Assembly: GCF_003350925.1 (NCBI RefSeq)
Contig: NZ_KZ857175.1
Coordinates: forward strand, 124,001 to 188,000
DNA from: Dyella tabacisoli
GTDB lineage: Bacteria > Pseudomonadota > Gammaproteobacteria > Xanthomonadales > Rhodanobacteraceae
Direction of reading: 5' to 3'
Length of the DNA: 64,000 bases
Shown: piece after piece, positions 25,449 through 34,280 of the stretch
Position numbering within the stretch: the stretch's first letter is position 1
Layout: every line of letters starts with the position of its first letter
The notes under the pieces: model-generated
Told to the model about the DNA's origin: nothing
What the model saw: only the letters and a program-made list of their open reading frames with translations
Database searches by the model: none
Translations under genes and position numbers: made by a program

Positions 25449-26696
25449 ATGCACAACATCGTCGCCTTGCTGCTGGACTACGCCTTTTACTATCCCTTGG
25501 TGATGTCGTTCACCTGGATGAGCGGCAGCCTTATCTATTACCTGCAGTGGGAGCGCAAACGGCCCACTCGTACCAACCCGCCGCCGCTGGAAAGTTACCC
25601 GCTGGTGACCTTGATCGTGCCTTGTCACAATGAGGGCGAGCAGGTGCGCGAGACCATCGCGCATCTCGACGCGCAGTGCTACCCCGATTTTGAAATCATC
25701 GCGGTCAACGACGGCTCCACCGACGACACCGGCGCCCAGCTTGAAGCCTTGCAGGCTGAGTATCCACGGCTGCGGGTGATCCATTTCAGCAGCAATCAGG
25801 GCAAGGCCATGGGGCTGCGGATGGCGGCCATGGCGGCGCGCGGCGAGTTTCTGGTGTGCGTCGATGGCGATGCGTTGCTGGACGAATACGCCACGCATTG
25901 GATGATGAGCCACATGGTCGACGGGCCACGGGTGGGCTCGGTCACCGGCAACCCGCGCATCCGCAATCGCTCGACCTTGCTGGGCAAGTTGCAGGTGGGC
26001 GAGTTCTCTTCGATCGTCGGCCTCATCAAGCGGGCGCAGCGCGTCTATGGGCGCATCTTCACCGTGTCCGGGGTGATCGCCTGCTTTCGCAAGAGCGCGA
26101 TCCACGATGTCGGCTACTGGAGTACCGACATGGTCACCGAGGACATCGATATTAGTTGGCGTCTGCAGATGCGCCATTGGGACATTCGCTACGAGCCCAA
26201 TGCGCTGTGCTGGATTCTGATGCCGGAGACCTTGCGCGGCCTGTGGAAGCAGCGGCTGCGTTGGGCGCAGGGTGGGGTAGAGGTGATCCTGCGCTACACC
26301 ACCGATCTGTTCCACTGGCGCGCCCGACGCAAGTGGCTGGTCGCGCTGGAATACATCTGCAGCCTGGTATGGGCTTATACGATGCTAGGCATTATCGCGC
26401 TCTGGTTTCTGGGCCTGTTTTTGTCGATGCCGGCATGGCTGTCTATCCCGACTTTGCTGCCGCAGTGGCACGGTGTGGTGCTTGGGCTGGTCTGCCTGAT
26501 TCAGTTCGGTATCAGCACCTTGATCGACCGGCGTTATGAAACGCGCATGGGTCGCAACTACTACTGGATGATCTGGTATCCATTGGTGTACTGGCTATTG
26601 AGTACGACCACCACCGTGGTCGCCTTGCCCAAAGCGCTGCTGAAGCGCAAGGGCACGCGAGCGGTATGGGTCAGCCCGGACCGAGGTGTGCGATGA
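25449..26696 (+). CDS. pgaC: Poly-GlcNAc synthase PgaC (family 2 glycosyltransferase)
   Basis: The inner-membrane processive glycosyltransferase that polymerises UDP-GlcNAc into beta-1,6-poly-GlcNAc. The 415-residue protein has N-terminal membrane segments (residues 5-32), a GT2 domain with NDGS (87-90), DGD (139-141), TED (230-232) and QRLRW (268-272), and three to four C-terminal membrane segments. The ATG at 25449 has AGGAGG at ideal spacing, 10 bp after the pgaB stop. Its end overlaps pgaD by four bases (ATGA). In other bacteria PgaC with PgaD forms the complex activated by c-di-GMP; the same is expected here but no regulator is encoded nearby. Confidence 0.96.
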   Translation: MHNIVALLLDYAFYYPLVMSFTWMSGSLIYYLQWERKRPTRTNPPPLESYPLVTLIVPCHNEGEQVRETIAHLDAQCYPDFEIIAVNDGSTDDTGAQLEALQAEYPRLRVIHFSSNQGKAMGLRMAAMAARGEFLVCVDGDALLDEYATHWMMSHMVDGPRVGSVTGNPRIRNRSTLLGKLQVGEFSSIVGLIKRAQRVYGRIFTVSGVIACFRKSAIHDVGYWSTDMVTEDIDISWRLQMRHWDIRYEPNALCWILMPETLRGLWKQRLRWAQGGVEVILRYTTDLFHWRARRKWLVALEYICSLVWAYTMLGIIALWFLGLFLSMPAWLSIPTLLPQWHGVVLGLVCLIQFGISTLIDRRYETRMGRNYYWMIWYPLVYWLLSTTTTVVALPKALLKRKGTRAVWVSPDRGVR

Positions 26697-27154
26697 GAGC
26701 TGAAGCGATTGTTATCCAACGTCCCCATCGTCAGCGGCCGGTACAGCGTTGGCTGTTTACCGTCATTACCTTGCTGGCATGGCTGGCTTGGAGTTCGCTG
26801 TGGTTGCCGTTGCTTACGCTGATAGCGTGGAGCCTCGGCGCACACAGCAGTTATGTGGAGATGGTGGTACGCAAGCATGGCCAGGGTGCGCACGACATGC
26901 TGACCATGGTGTTGATAAGCCTGATAAGCGCCGCCCTTGCGCTGGCCTGGTCCAATTACAACCGGCTGCGCTACGGCAGGATGAAACGCCGTACGGGAAG
27001 ACACGTCGTCGATCGCGCGACGATGGCGCGAGCCCTGCATGTACAACAGGCAACGGCGGTACAGATGGGTTTGGCATCGTGCATCGTGCTGGATTTTCTC
27101 GATGACGGCACGGTGGCGCATCAAGCGGGTGACGGCGGCTTGCCCAAGGTGTGA
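26693..27154 (+). CDS. pgaD: Poly-GlcNAc biosynthesis accessory protein PgaD
   Basis: A 153-residue inner-membrane protein starting in an ATGA overlap with pgaC. Two membrane segments lie at about residues 20-48 (WLFTVITLLAWLAWSSLWLP) and 70-88 (MLTMVLISLISAALALAW), followed by an NYNRLRYGR motif and a cytoplasmic tail, as in PgaD proteins. PgaD assists PgaC and contributes to c-di-GMP binding. The PgaD family is weakly conserved, so the call rests on topology, the NRxR segment and the operon position. It closes the pga operon; the next gene is on the opposite strand 14 bp away. Confidence 0.85.
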   Translation: MRAEAIVIQRPHRQRPVQRWLFTVITLLAWLAWSSLWLPLLTLIAWSLGAHSSYVEMVVRKHGQGAHDMLTMVLISLISAALALAWSNYNRLRYGRMKRRTGRHVVDRATMARALHVQQATAVQMGLASCIVLDFLDDGTVAHQAGDGGLPKV

Positions 27155-27168
27155 ACTCGTAGGCCAGC

Positions 27169-27411
27169 TCACATAGCCAGGCAGAGTGCAATCAACGGCA
27201 CCAGGTAGAGCAAAAGAATGCCGATCTTGTAAACGGCAAGGCCCGAGTAGTGAATGGCGTCAAAAGTTTCGAGCGAGAGCTTGAACCAGCGGTTATGCGT
27301 GCGGTACATCCGGTCGTGAGCAAACACAAAAACGCCGAACCAGATGAGTAGAACTGCGTAGTTAATGCCGACACACCACAGCAGAATGTCTTTGATCTCA
27401 TGCACGGCCAT
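27169..27411 (-). CDS. Small inner-membrane protein, DUF6868 type
   Basis: An 80-residue protein with two membrane segments (LLWCVGINYAVLLIWFGVFVFA and IGILLLYLVPLIALCL) and the conserved AHDRMYRTHNRWFKLSLETFDAIHY block between them, a pattern I associate with DUF6868. Function unknown. The ATG at 27411 was chosen because GGAGG lies seven bases upstream, dropping 15 codons of the open frame. It is convergent with pgaD, with only 14 bp between the stops. Confidence 0.75.
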   Translation of the reverse strand: MAVHEIKDILLWCVGINYAVLLIWFGVFVFAHDRMYRTHNRWFKLSLETFDAIHYSGLAVYKIGILLLYLVPLIALCLAM

Positions 27412-27523
27412 GACATACCTCCAAAGCATCCAGCAGCTTATGGAACGATTCCGCACGCAGGTTATACATCCTTGACGTACCCGCGGCGATGCGGCACGTT
27501 CGCGGCATCCTCACTGCCAAGCA

Positions 27524-28312
27524 ATGGCCTTGCCTACTTCCCCGCCAAGGTACCCCCGTGGGCAATGCGCCTGCCGCTGTCTGCTATGGCTGCTGTCAGT
27601 GACCTGGCTTGCCGCCTGTGCGCCGGTGCCCGCCCGCAATCCGCTGGCGCATTGGGTGCCATCGCCTAATGTCGATGTTCGCCGGCCGGTGCTGATCGTG
27701 CTGCATTTCACCAACCAGCATGCGGTGCAGAAAAGCCTGGAGACGCTGCGCACGGGCAACAGTGGCGGGCCGGTTAGCGCGCATTATCTGATTGGCAGCG
27801 ATGGCGATATTTACCAATTGGTGGCTGATGAGCAGCGCGCCTGGCATGCCGGGGTGGGGCGTTGGGGCACCATCACCGACGTTAACTCCGCCTCGCTCGG
27901 CATCGAGCTGGATAACACCGGCCAGGAGCCGTTCGCGCCAGCACAGATCAGCAGCTTGCTACGCCTGCTTGACGATCTCACTGCGCGTTGGCGCATTCCT
28001 CGCACGCAAATCATCGGCCACGAAGATCTCGCCCCCGGCCGCAAAGACGACCCCGGCCCCAGGTTTCCATGGAATCAACTGGCTGATGCCGGCTTCGGGC
28101 TGTGGCCGCAGGGGGCGCTGGTCGATCCGCCGCCGGGGTTCGATCCATGGATGGCATTGGGGCTGGTGGGTTATCCGCTGGACGACCGCAACGCGGCGGT
28201 GCGTTCCTTCCATCACCACTTTCGCGGCATCGAGGGCGACACACTCGATGCGCAAGACTTGCGGGTGTTGTATGCGCTTGCTCGCCAGTTAAGCGGTGCG
28301 CAAGCGCCATAA
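27524..28312 (+). CDS. Lipoprotein N-acetylmuramoyl-L-alanine amidase (AmpD/AmiD type)
   Basis: A zinc amidase that cleaves the bond between N-acetylmuramic acid and L-alanine in peptidoglycan or muropeptides. A lipobox TWLAAC with C32 follows a hydrophobic stretch, so the protein is probably tethered to the outer membrane, as E. coli AmiD is. Amidase_2 zinc ligands can be read at H61 (VLHFTNQH), H166 and D176 (GHEDLAPGRKDDPGP), with the family's WHAG at 107-110. A C-terminal peptidoglycan-binding-like region (FDPWMALGLVGYPLDD...) follows. There is no good Shine-Dalgarno before ATG 27524, so the start is uncertain. Likely role in cell-wall turnover or recycling. Confidence 0.88.
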   Translation: MALPTSPPRYPRGQCACRCLLWLLSVTWLAACAPVPARNPLAHWVPSPNVDVRRPVLIVLHFTNQHAVQKSLETLRTGNSGGPVSAHYLIGSDGDIYQLVADEQRAWHAGVGRWGTITDVNSASLGIELDNTGQEPFAPAQISSLLRLLDDLTARWRIPRTQIIGHEDLAPGRKDDPGPRFPWNQLADAGFGLWPQGALVDPPPGFDPWMALGLVGYPLDDRNAAVRSFHHHFRGIEGDTLDAQDLRVLYALARQLSGAQAP

Positions 28313-28671
28313 GCAAGCCACGAAAAAATTACGAATTTTGTACGCGATCGACCCGATTGCTTACTCGATTCTTTATGTCGCTGCCGCCAAAATTCATTCT
28401 GCATCGGCGGCAGGCGTGCGGCTTGCCGATGTTCAGAAGGCTTGCAGCCGGGAGGCCGCCACGCTTGGTGAGCGGGCAGCTACCTTGTGCTGAACGGCCC
28501 CGGCTGCAAACCTTCTGAACCATACGAAGTCTTGCGCGGTAATGATTTCGCCAGCTCGACCCGATAAGTTTTTACGGGGTTTATACGGCGACGCGAGCCT
28601 TTCGATAGCGCACTTCAGGCAGTACGGTCGAAGAGTTCCTCCATGAAAAATCCATCGCTTCGGGTTATCCC
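28313..28671. other. Intergenic region with large inverted repeat
   Basis: No gene seen. It contains the 22-bp inverted repeat at 28431-28452 / 28499-28520 described separately. Confidence 0.6.
28431..28520. repeat. 22-bp inverted repeat enclosing 46 bp
   Basis: Arms 28431-28452 (GTTCAGAAGGCTTGCAGCC...) and 28499-28520 match in 21 of 22 positions. With a 46-base interior and no reading frame it looks like a small non-autonomous element or a long stem-loop. No target-site duplication was evident by eye. Confidence 0.7.
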
Positions 28672-28914
28672 ATGAACGATCGAATACGACACGTCGGCTT
28701 GATCGCGACAGGCTTGCTGTTCACGACATCCGTCCTGCATCTGGCACAGCCACCCAGCGGATCAACCGACCAACGAATCAGTGCACCGGCAGCCGGCCAT
28801 CGTGATGCGATGGACGCTGGCGGTTTTGCGGGTCCCTGGCGCGGAGCCGCCCTGGGCTCGCTTTATCTATTCTGCTGCCTGCAGGCCAGACGCCGCCCTT
28901 CTCCCACGGCCTAG
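28672..28914 (+). CDS. Hypothetical small secreted or membrane protein
   Basis: An 80-residue frame beginning MNDRIRHVGLIATGLLF, with one hydrophobic segment (residues 7-23) that could be a signal peptide or anchor and a second, weaker one near the end (GAALGSLYLFCCL). The Shine-Dalgarno region is poor, no family was recognised, and the composition of the middle (PPSGSTDQRISAPAAGHRD) is unremarkable. It may be a real small gene or chance; there is no competing frame. Confidence 0.35.
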   Translation: MNDRIRHVGLIATGLLFTTSVLHLAQPPSGSTDQRISAPAAGHRDAMDAGGFAGPWRGAALGSLYLFCCLQARRRPSPTA

Positions 28915-29226
28915 CGATTCCTGTTTCAATCGCTGATTGGCCCGTGCTGGATACTTCAGTCTGTGGAAATCTACTTCACGCGGACGAAATATTCGCGCAG
29001 ATGTAAGTCCGGCATGGCGCTATCGGAACTTGCTGTATAGCAAGTAGGTTGGGTTGAACGAAGTGATACCCAACGTGGCGGATGTTGGTAGCACATGTTG
29101 GGGTTCGCTTGCGCTCACCCCAACCTACGACTGCCGCATCGTCATCGAATGTGCGCTTCGGATGAAAGTGGACGTTGCGACGTGACGGATCGGGAACGGC
29201 GAGCCCGTCGCATACTACATTCTCGA
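28915..29226. other. Intergenic region carrying a family B palindromic repeat
   Basis: No gene; includes the repeat 29044-29128. Confidence 0.6.
29044..29128. repeat. Palindromic repeat, family B (GTAGGTTGGG ... CCCAACCTAC)
   Basis: Terminal arms GTAGGTTGGG (29044-29053) and CCCAACCTAC (29119-29128) enclose degenerate TTGGG/CCCAAC units. The same ends bracket the larger element at 49133-49343, and shorter versions are at 20461-20488 and about 45897-45921. Confidence 0.8.
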
Positions 29227-30195
29227 TCAATCATGAAAATGGATGCGCTGTGCGTACCACCAGCGTCCCCAGATTATCGTGAAAAAGGCGGACGCGACGC
29301 AGAAGAAAAGGGCTGACGCACGCGCTTGGCCGAGATCATTGCTGGTTGCCAGAGTGAGCGCCTGGATGGCCACGCCAACAATCAGGATGGCGAAGCCCAT
29401 GCGCCAGGCGAGCAATCGCCTTCGGTAGATGCCATAGGACAATGCCAGCATCAGGAGGCCATAGGCTGCAACGCCATAGCGCAGTCCATCATTCGCATAG
29501 TGCGTCACGACGGATCCCGTGGCCGACCCTTGATAGGATTGGATACCCGTGATTGCGGAAGCGAAGCTCATGACGCCGAGCAGGGCAAGCACGGCCGTGA
29601 CGACTAAAATGACCTTGGGTGGCCCACTCGTCGAGGGTTTGCCAAGCTGAGCCACGTTCGATCCCATGCCCGATCCCACGGGCGGAGCCACCATCGGCGT
29701 GCTTAAAGCATGGCGGATGACATCGGATAGCCAGGCAGGGTCGTTACGAGAAAACCATCCGCCAATTCGCACGATACCCAGGCCGAGCGCGAGCATGACT
29801 ATTCCGGCCAGGGGCATGGCGGCGACTTGTTGTGAACGAATGGCGGCAAATGCGGCCAGGGCGGTAAATAGCACACAAAAGCCGAACCAGAAGCCCAGAA
29901 AAATTTTTACCAGCCAGTGCAGCGTGAAACGCCCGCTTAGAATGATCTTGCCGTGGCTCTCCTGGAATCGACCAGTAAAGAATGGTTTGAACGAGTTGCC
30001 CACCATGGGGATGACCCGTTGAAGCGAGACACGAGACTGGGTCACGGTGCCTGCGGCCGCTTCTTGCGACACGTTAAAAAGTGCCCAGCGACGCGTGGCA
30101 GCCTTCAGGCGTTGAACAGATTCGGTCAATCCGAATGAGCTTTCAAATTCGACGGGGCTAGAACCTGCCCAGATTTCCAATATCCATCGGAACAT
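29227..30195 (-). CDS. Hypothetical membrane protein with five to six transmembrane segments
   Basis: A 322-residue protein. The first ~115 residues are soluble (MFRWILEIWAGSSPVEFESSFGL...), then come two membrane segments (LVKIFLGFWFGFCVLFTALAAFAA; MPLAGIVMLALGLGIVRIGGW), a polar linker, and four more (VILVVTAVLALLGVMSF; YGVAAYGLLMLALSYGIY; MGFAILIVGVAIQALTLA; ALFFCVASAFFTIIWG). The start at 30195 has AAGGGGGG five to six bases upstream; the open frame extends 20 codons further. No family recognised. It is divergent from the MarR gene with about 230 bp between them. Confidence 0.75.
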   Translation of the reverse strand: MFRWILEIWAGSSPVEFESSFGLTESVQRLKAATRRWALFNVSQEAAAGTVTQSRVSLQRVIPMVGNSFKPFFTGRFQESHGKIILSGRFTLHWLVKIFLGFWFGFCVLFTALAAFAAIRSQQVAAMPLAGIVMLALGLGIVRIGGWFSRNDPAWLSDVIRHALSTPMVAPPVGSGMGSNVAQLGKPSTSGPPKVILVVTAVLALLGVMSFASAITGIQSYQGSATGSVVTHYANDGLRYGVAAYGLLMLALSYGIYRRRLLAWRMGFAILIVGVAIQALTLATSNDLGQARASALFFCVASAFFTIIWGRWWYAQRIHFHD

Positions 30196-30380
30196 TCGGT
30201 CCCCCCTTCGGACTGATAACGCTAATGCGTGGCCGCACTCTATATGGGAGTCCATGGCTTAGCTATGCGGACATAAGACTCAGCGCTTTTAAATCAATGC
30301 TGTGGCGACTGAGCGGAGATGCCTGCTTGCACTCGGCAGCTTGCGTGCTGCCCGGCATCGGCATATGATTCACAAATCGA

Positions 30381-30398
30381 TAGTACATAAATGTACTA
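30381..30398. promoter_or_regulatory. MarR-type operator palindrome
   Basis: TAGTACATAAATGTACTA is a perfect palindrome of 8-bp arms around AA, placed immediately before the MarR gene and its efflux operon. MarR regulators bind 16-20 bp palindromes of this kind and repress their own operon; autoregulation is the natural reading. Confidence 0.7.
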
Positions 30399-30423
30399 AA
30401 TGAGTCACTTTCCGGGCTTCGCT

Positions 30424-30930
30424 ATGAACAGTTTTCTTCCCACTGAGCAGCGTCTGGCCATCACTTGCCGGCTGTATCCCGCGTTTCCGCGTGAGCCGGC
30501 GGTGTTGGTGCGGCTTATCAAGCACATCTACAAGCGTGTGCACGATGACGCCAATGCGATGCTCAAGCCATGGGGTATCAACCATCCTGAGTACAACATC
30601 TTGATGATGATGTACGGCACCGAAGGCTTCACCTTGAACCCTTCGCAGCTTGCTGATGCGGCGGGGGAGAAGTCGGCCAATATCACCCGGCTTACCAATG
30701 AGCTGTGCGATAAGGCGCTGATCGAGCGTACCGCCGACGCCGAGGATCGGCGTAAGGTGACGCTTACCCTTACGGCCAAGGGGGTGGCGCTGATCGAGAA
30801 ATTTCTGCCCGACGTTTGCGCCTTGCTTGAACAGGAGACGGCCAGTTTGCAGTCGCGTGAAATGGTGCAGTTGGAACGGCTGTTGAAGAAGTTTCTGACT
30901 CAGCTTGATAACCAGACCGATCAAGGCTGA
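30424..30930 (+). CDS. MarR-family transcriptional regulator
   Basis: A 168-residue winged-helix repressor. The HTH spans LNPSQLADAAGEKSANITRLTNEL and the wing carries the conserved DRRKVTLTLTAKG. ATG 30424 was chosen; an in-frame ATG at 30400 abuts the operator palindrome (30381-30398) and lacks a ribosome site. Three bases separate its stop from the GTG of the FUSC gene, so regulator and pump form one operon (MarR, FUSC, DUF1656, HlyD). By analogy with emrR and aae systems it would release the DNA on binding an aromatic or phenolic ligand. The ligand cannot be read from the sequence. Confidence 0.9.
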   Translation: MNSFLPTEQRLAITCRLYPAFPREPAVLVRLIKHIYKRVHDDANAMLKPWGINHPEYNILMMMYGTEGFTLNPSQLADAAGEKSANITRLTNELCDKALIERTADAEDRRKVTLTLTAKGVALIEKFLPDVCALLEQETASLQSREMVQLERLLKKFLTQLDNQTDQG

Positions 30931-30933
30931 AAC

Positions 30934-33063
30934 GTGTCTACGGTGCTCAAAAACGAATCCGTTGCGCCGCTGCGTCGCTGGCCCTGGCTGGCCGAGTTTC
31001 TGGCGGGCGAACGCGAGGCGTGGGTGTTCGTGGGCAAGTCATTGCTGGCGATGTATGTCGCCGCGTGGCTGGCGATGTGGCTGCAGTTGGAGCAGCCGGC
31101 AACCGCGATGATTACGGTGACGCTGGTCATGCATCCGCATAGCGGCATGGTCTTGGCAAAGAGTTTTTATCGCGCGATTGGCACACTTTGCGGCAGCCTG
31201 TTTGGGCTGGCGCTGATGAGTGTGTTTCCGCAGCAGCGCGAGTTGTTTCTATTCAGCCTGTCGCTATGGGTGGCCTTGTGCGCCGGTGGCGCCACGCTGT
31301 ACCGCAATTTTATGTCTTACGGCTTTGTGCTGGCCGGTTACACCGCGGCCATTGTCGCCTTGCCGACGATCGGCAATCCCTTGAATGTGTTTGACTCGGC
31401 GGTGATGCGCGTCAGCGAGGTGATGCTCGGTATCGTGGTGGCAGGGGTGGTTAGTGACGTGGTGTTGCCCGGTCGTCTGCGCGAGGTGTTGCGGCGCCGT
31501 TTGCGAGAGCATTTCGCGCACTTTATCGACTTTGCGCGTGACAGCACCGGCGGCAGCATGGCGCGTCGCGATATGGAGCAGGCGCATTTGCGCTTTGTTC
31601 GCGCGGCGGTGGAGCTGGAGGATTTGCGCGCGTCGGTGATTTTCGAAGATCCCGAAGCGCGTGCGCGCAGTAGCCGTATGCGTCTGCTGAATCAGCGGCA
31701 TATGGCGGCATCGACGAGCTTTCAGTCGGTGCATCATCTGATTAACCGCTTGCAGCGTAGCGGCCGCCACACCGTGGCCGATGCCTTGATTGCGTTGTAT
31801 GCGCCTATTGGCGCGGCGTTGTCGCCCGAGATGCATTGGCGCCATCAGCCCGAGGTGCTGACCGCTCGCCTGGAAGCCTGCGAGGTCGAACTGCCGCTGC
31901 TGGCCGAGCAACTACGCGCCACATTGCCCGATGCGGCCGCGTGGCTTGAGTTCGATACGGGTACGACCTTGCTGCGCCGTTTTGCCGCCGAATTGCGTGA
32001 TTTTACCTCGCTGGAAGCCTCGTTGCGTGGTCAGCGTGTGCGTGGCAGCGTGGAGCGCGTGCATTTTCGCCGTGGCAATGACTACGCGGGCACCGCGATT
32101 GCGGTGCTGCGTACCTTTCTCACCATGACGACGTTGAGTACGCTGTGGATCTTGAGCGGCTGGTCGTTCGGTGCCGGCGCGATGTTGCTGGCGACGATTT
32201 TCAGTGGACTCTATGCCGCCGCGGCCCATCCGGTGACGGCCACGGTGAAAACCTGGTGCGGTTATGCGCTGGGTATCCTGGCCGCCTTCGTGACGACGTT
32301 TTTCTTGCTGCCGGGCAGCGATGGCTTTGTGATGTTGATCGCGGCCAGCATGCCATTGCTGTTGATCGGCCCGTACCTGATAACCCGCAATACGTTGCCT
32401 GGCGTGGGTGTGGGTTACACGCTGGGTTTTGTTTACATCCTGGCGCTGAAGAATCCGATGGTCTATGACCCGGAGCATTTCTTTAACGATGCGATCTCGC
32501 AGCTCGTGGGTCTGGGCATGACGGGCGTGGCTTTTGTGTTTGTGCCGGCGGTGACCGGCACCGGTTGGCAGCGTCGTCGTCAATTGCAGCAGTTGCGTCG
32601 GCAAGTGGTGCTGGCGGCTACCGATCCGTTGGAAGGTTTGCTGTATCGGTTCGAGAGCATCAATCGCGATTTGTTTCAGCAAGTGGTGGCACACACCCGG
32701 CCGGGTAGCGATGAGTCGCGCAGTCTGCTGGCCTGGGCGCTGTCGGTGCACGAGTGCGGTCGTGCAGTGATCGAGTTGCGCCAGGATTTACTGCATAGCG
32801 AGCTGCCACCGTCCGTGCACCGGGAGGTGCAAGCTGCCGTGGCGGCGATGGCGCAGCTATATGACGCGCCCGATGCCGCGCGCTGGCTGCGGGCCGAGCA
32901 AGCCGTGGAGCAGGCTATCGTGGCGACGGTGCAAGACAGCTCGCATGCCAGTTGCCGGCCCGTGCTGCTGCAACTGCATTTGCTGCGCAGTGCGCTGCGC
33001 GACGACGAGTCGGCTTTGGCCGTATACATCACCCCAGCGGTGGAGCCTGTTCATGCCACATGA
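30934..33063 (+). CDS. FUSC-family aromatic-acid/drug efflux protein (AaeB-like)
   Basis: A 709-residue inner-membrane protein with the FUSC layout: a first block of about five membrane segments (residues 25-180), a cytoplasmic helical domain (about 180-370), a second membrane block (about 380-520, including SGWSFGAGAMLLATIFSGLYAA), and a long cytoplasmic C-terminus. The GTG start (30934) lies three bases after the MarR stop. With the DUF1656 protein and HlyD-type adaptor it should form a tripartite pump similar to AaeAB, which exports hydroxylated aromatic acids. The outer-membrane channel must come from elsewhere. Its end overlaps the DUF1656 gene by 11 bp. Confidence 0.92.
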   Translation: MSTVLKNESVAPLRRWPWLAEFLAGEREAWVFVGKSLLAMYVAAWLAMWLQLEQPATAMITVTLVMHPHSGMVLAKSFYRAIGTLCGSLFGLALMSVFPQQRELFLFSLSLWVALCAGGATLYRNFMSYGFVLAGYTAAIVALPTIGNPLNVFDSAVMRVSEVMLGIVVAGVVSDVVLPGRLREVLRRRLREHFAHFIDFARDSTGGSMARRDMEQAHLRFVRAAVELEDLRASVIFEDPEARARSSRMRLLNQRHMAASTSFQSVHHLINRLQRSGRHTVADALIALYAPIGAALSPEMHWRHQPEVLTARLEACEVELPLLAEQLRATLPDAAAWLEFDTGTTLLRRFAAELRDFTSLEASLRGQRVRGSVERVHFRRGNDYAGTAIAVLRTFLTMTTLSTLWILSGWSFGAGAMLLATIFSGLYAAAAHPVTATVKTWCGYALGILAAFVTTFFLLPGSDGFVMLIAASMPLLLIGPYLITRNTLPGVGVGYTLGFVYILALKNPMVYDPEHFFNDAISQLVGLGMTGVAFVFVPAVTGTGWQRRRQLQQLRRQVVLAATDPLEGLLYRFESINRDLFQQVVAHTRPGSDESRSLLAWALSVHECGRAVIELRQDLLHSELPPSVHREVQAAVAAMAQLYDAPDAARWLRAEQAVEQAIVATVQDSSHASCRPVLLQLHLLRSALRDDESALAVYITPAVEPVHAT

Positions 33064-33268
33064 AATCATTCCACACGAGATCGCGCTCTTCGACGCGCTG
33101 GTGCCTGGCCTGCTGCTGGTTTTTCTAGGTTGCCTGGCGTTGCTATGGGCGGTGGATGCGGTGGTCGGCCGTTTTGGTTTGTATCGCTACGTATGGCATC
33201 CGTCGCTGTTCCGTCTCGCTTTATTCGCCTGCATGTTCGGTGTCGCCGGACTGTGGCTCTTGCGCTGA
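33053..33268 (+). CDS. DUF1656 small membrane protein (AaeX-like)
   Basis: A 71-residue protein with two membrane segments (ALVPGLLLVFLGCLALLWAV and LALFACMFGVAGLWLL) joined by a loop containing the YRYVWHPSLFRLAL motif of DUF1656/AaeX. It starts inside the end of the FUSC gene (11-bp overlap) and is followed after 10 bp by the HlyD gene, the usual company of this family. Its role in the pump is unknown. Confidence 0.88.
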   Translation: MPHEIIPHEIALFDALVPGLLLVFLGCLALLWAVDAVVGRFGLYRYVWHPSLFRLALFACMFGVAGLWLLR

Positions 33269-33278
33269 AGTCCATGAC

Positions 33279-34274
33279 ATGAAAATCCAATCTGTATTGC
33301 GCTTTTTGATTACCGCCGCGGTTGTCGTGATCGCTGCTCTGCTCGGGCATGCGTTATGGCGACACTACATGTATGCGCCATGGACCCGCGACGGCCGGGT
33401 GCGCGCCGAAGTCGTGCGTATAGCGCCGGATGTCGCCGGCCTGGTGACTCGCGTGGCGGTGATCGATAACCAGTTGGTGCGCAAAGGCGACCTGCTGTTT
33501 TCGATCGACCCCGAGCGCTTCCGCAATGCCGTGGCGCAGGCCGAGGCCAATCTCGCCGCCAGTGAGGCAAGTGCGCGCGCCGCCGGCGCCAATATCAATG
33601 CGGCGCTAGCCAGTGCGGCGGCGCGCAAGGCGGAGTACGACATGCGCGCCGAGCAGTCGCTGCGCCGTCAGCGCCTGGGCGACGTGATTGCGCAGGAGGC
33701 CCGCACGGACGCGGTTTCCACCGCCAATTCAGCTCGGGCCACCTGGCAGCAGGCCCAGGCCAGCGGCAATCAGGCCGGCGCCGCGCGCGAACAGGCCCAG
33801 GCCGCGGTGGAGCAGGCGCAAGTAGCGCTTGATCGCGCCAAGCTCGATCTTGAGCGCACCGAGATACGTGCGCCGGTGGACGGCTATGTCACCAACCTCG
33901 ACATCCGCGCCGGCGACTACGCGGCCACCGGCAGCCCACGGCTGGCGCTTATCGATAGCCATAGCTATTACATCTACGGCTATTTCGAGGAAACCAAATT
34001 GCCGCATCTGCATGTCGGTGATCCGGTGCAAATTCGCCTGATGAGCGGCGGCGTGTATTTGAAAGGCAGCATCACAGGTGTCGCACGCGGTATCACCGAT
34101 CGCGACAATCCCACCGGCAGCGATCTGCTGGCCGATGTGAATCCTACGTTTAACTGGGTGCGTCTGGCGCAGCGCGTGCCGGTGCGCATTGCGATCGATA
34201 CATCGTCATTGCCGCCTGATACGGTGTTGGCGGCAGGTATGACGGCCACGATAGAAGTGCGGCCGCGCAAATAA
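33279..34274 (+). CDS. HlyD-family periplasmic adaptor of the efflux pump (AaeA-like)
   Basis: A 331-residue membrane-fusion protein: one N-terminal membrane anchor (FLITAAVVVIAALLGHALW), a biotinyl-lipoyl half (APDVAGLVTRVAVIDNQLVRKGDLLFSID), a long alanine/glutamine-rich coiled-coil hairpin (about residues 85-195), the second lipoyl half (LDLERTEIRAPVDGYV) and a beta-barrel domain. It links the inner-membrane FUSC pump to an outer-membrane channel. ATG 33279 was chosen because the signal-anchor follows directly; the open frame extends 41 codons back into the DUF1656 gene in another phase. Last gene of the operon; convergent with the DUF218 gene. Confidence 0.93.
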   Translation: MKIQSVLRFLITAAVVVIAALLGHALWRHYMYAPWTRDGRVRAEVVRIAPDVAGLVTRVAVIDNQLVRKGDLLFSIDPERFRNAVAQAEANLAASEASARAAGANINAALASAAARKAEYDMRAEQSLRRQRLGDVIAQEARTDAVSTANSARATWQQAQASGNQAGAAREQAQAAVEQAQVALDRAKLDLERTEIRAPVDGYVTNLDIRAGDYAATGSPRLALIDSHSYYIYGYFEETKLPHLHVGDPVQIRLMSGGVYLKGSITGVARGITDRDNPTGSDLLADVNPTFNWVRLAQRVPVRIAIDTSSLPPDTVLAAGMTATIEVRPRK

Positions 34275-34280
34275 GTGCCC

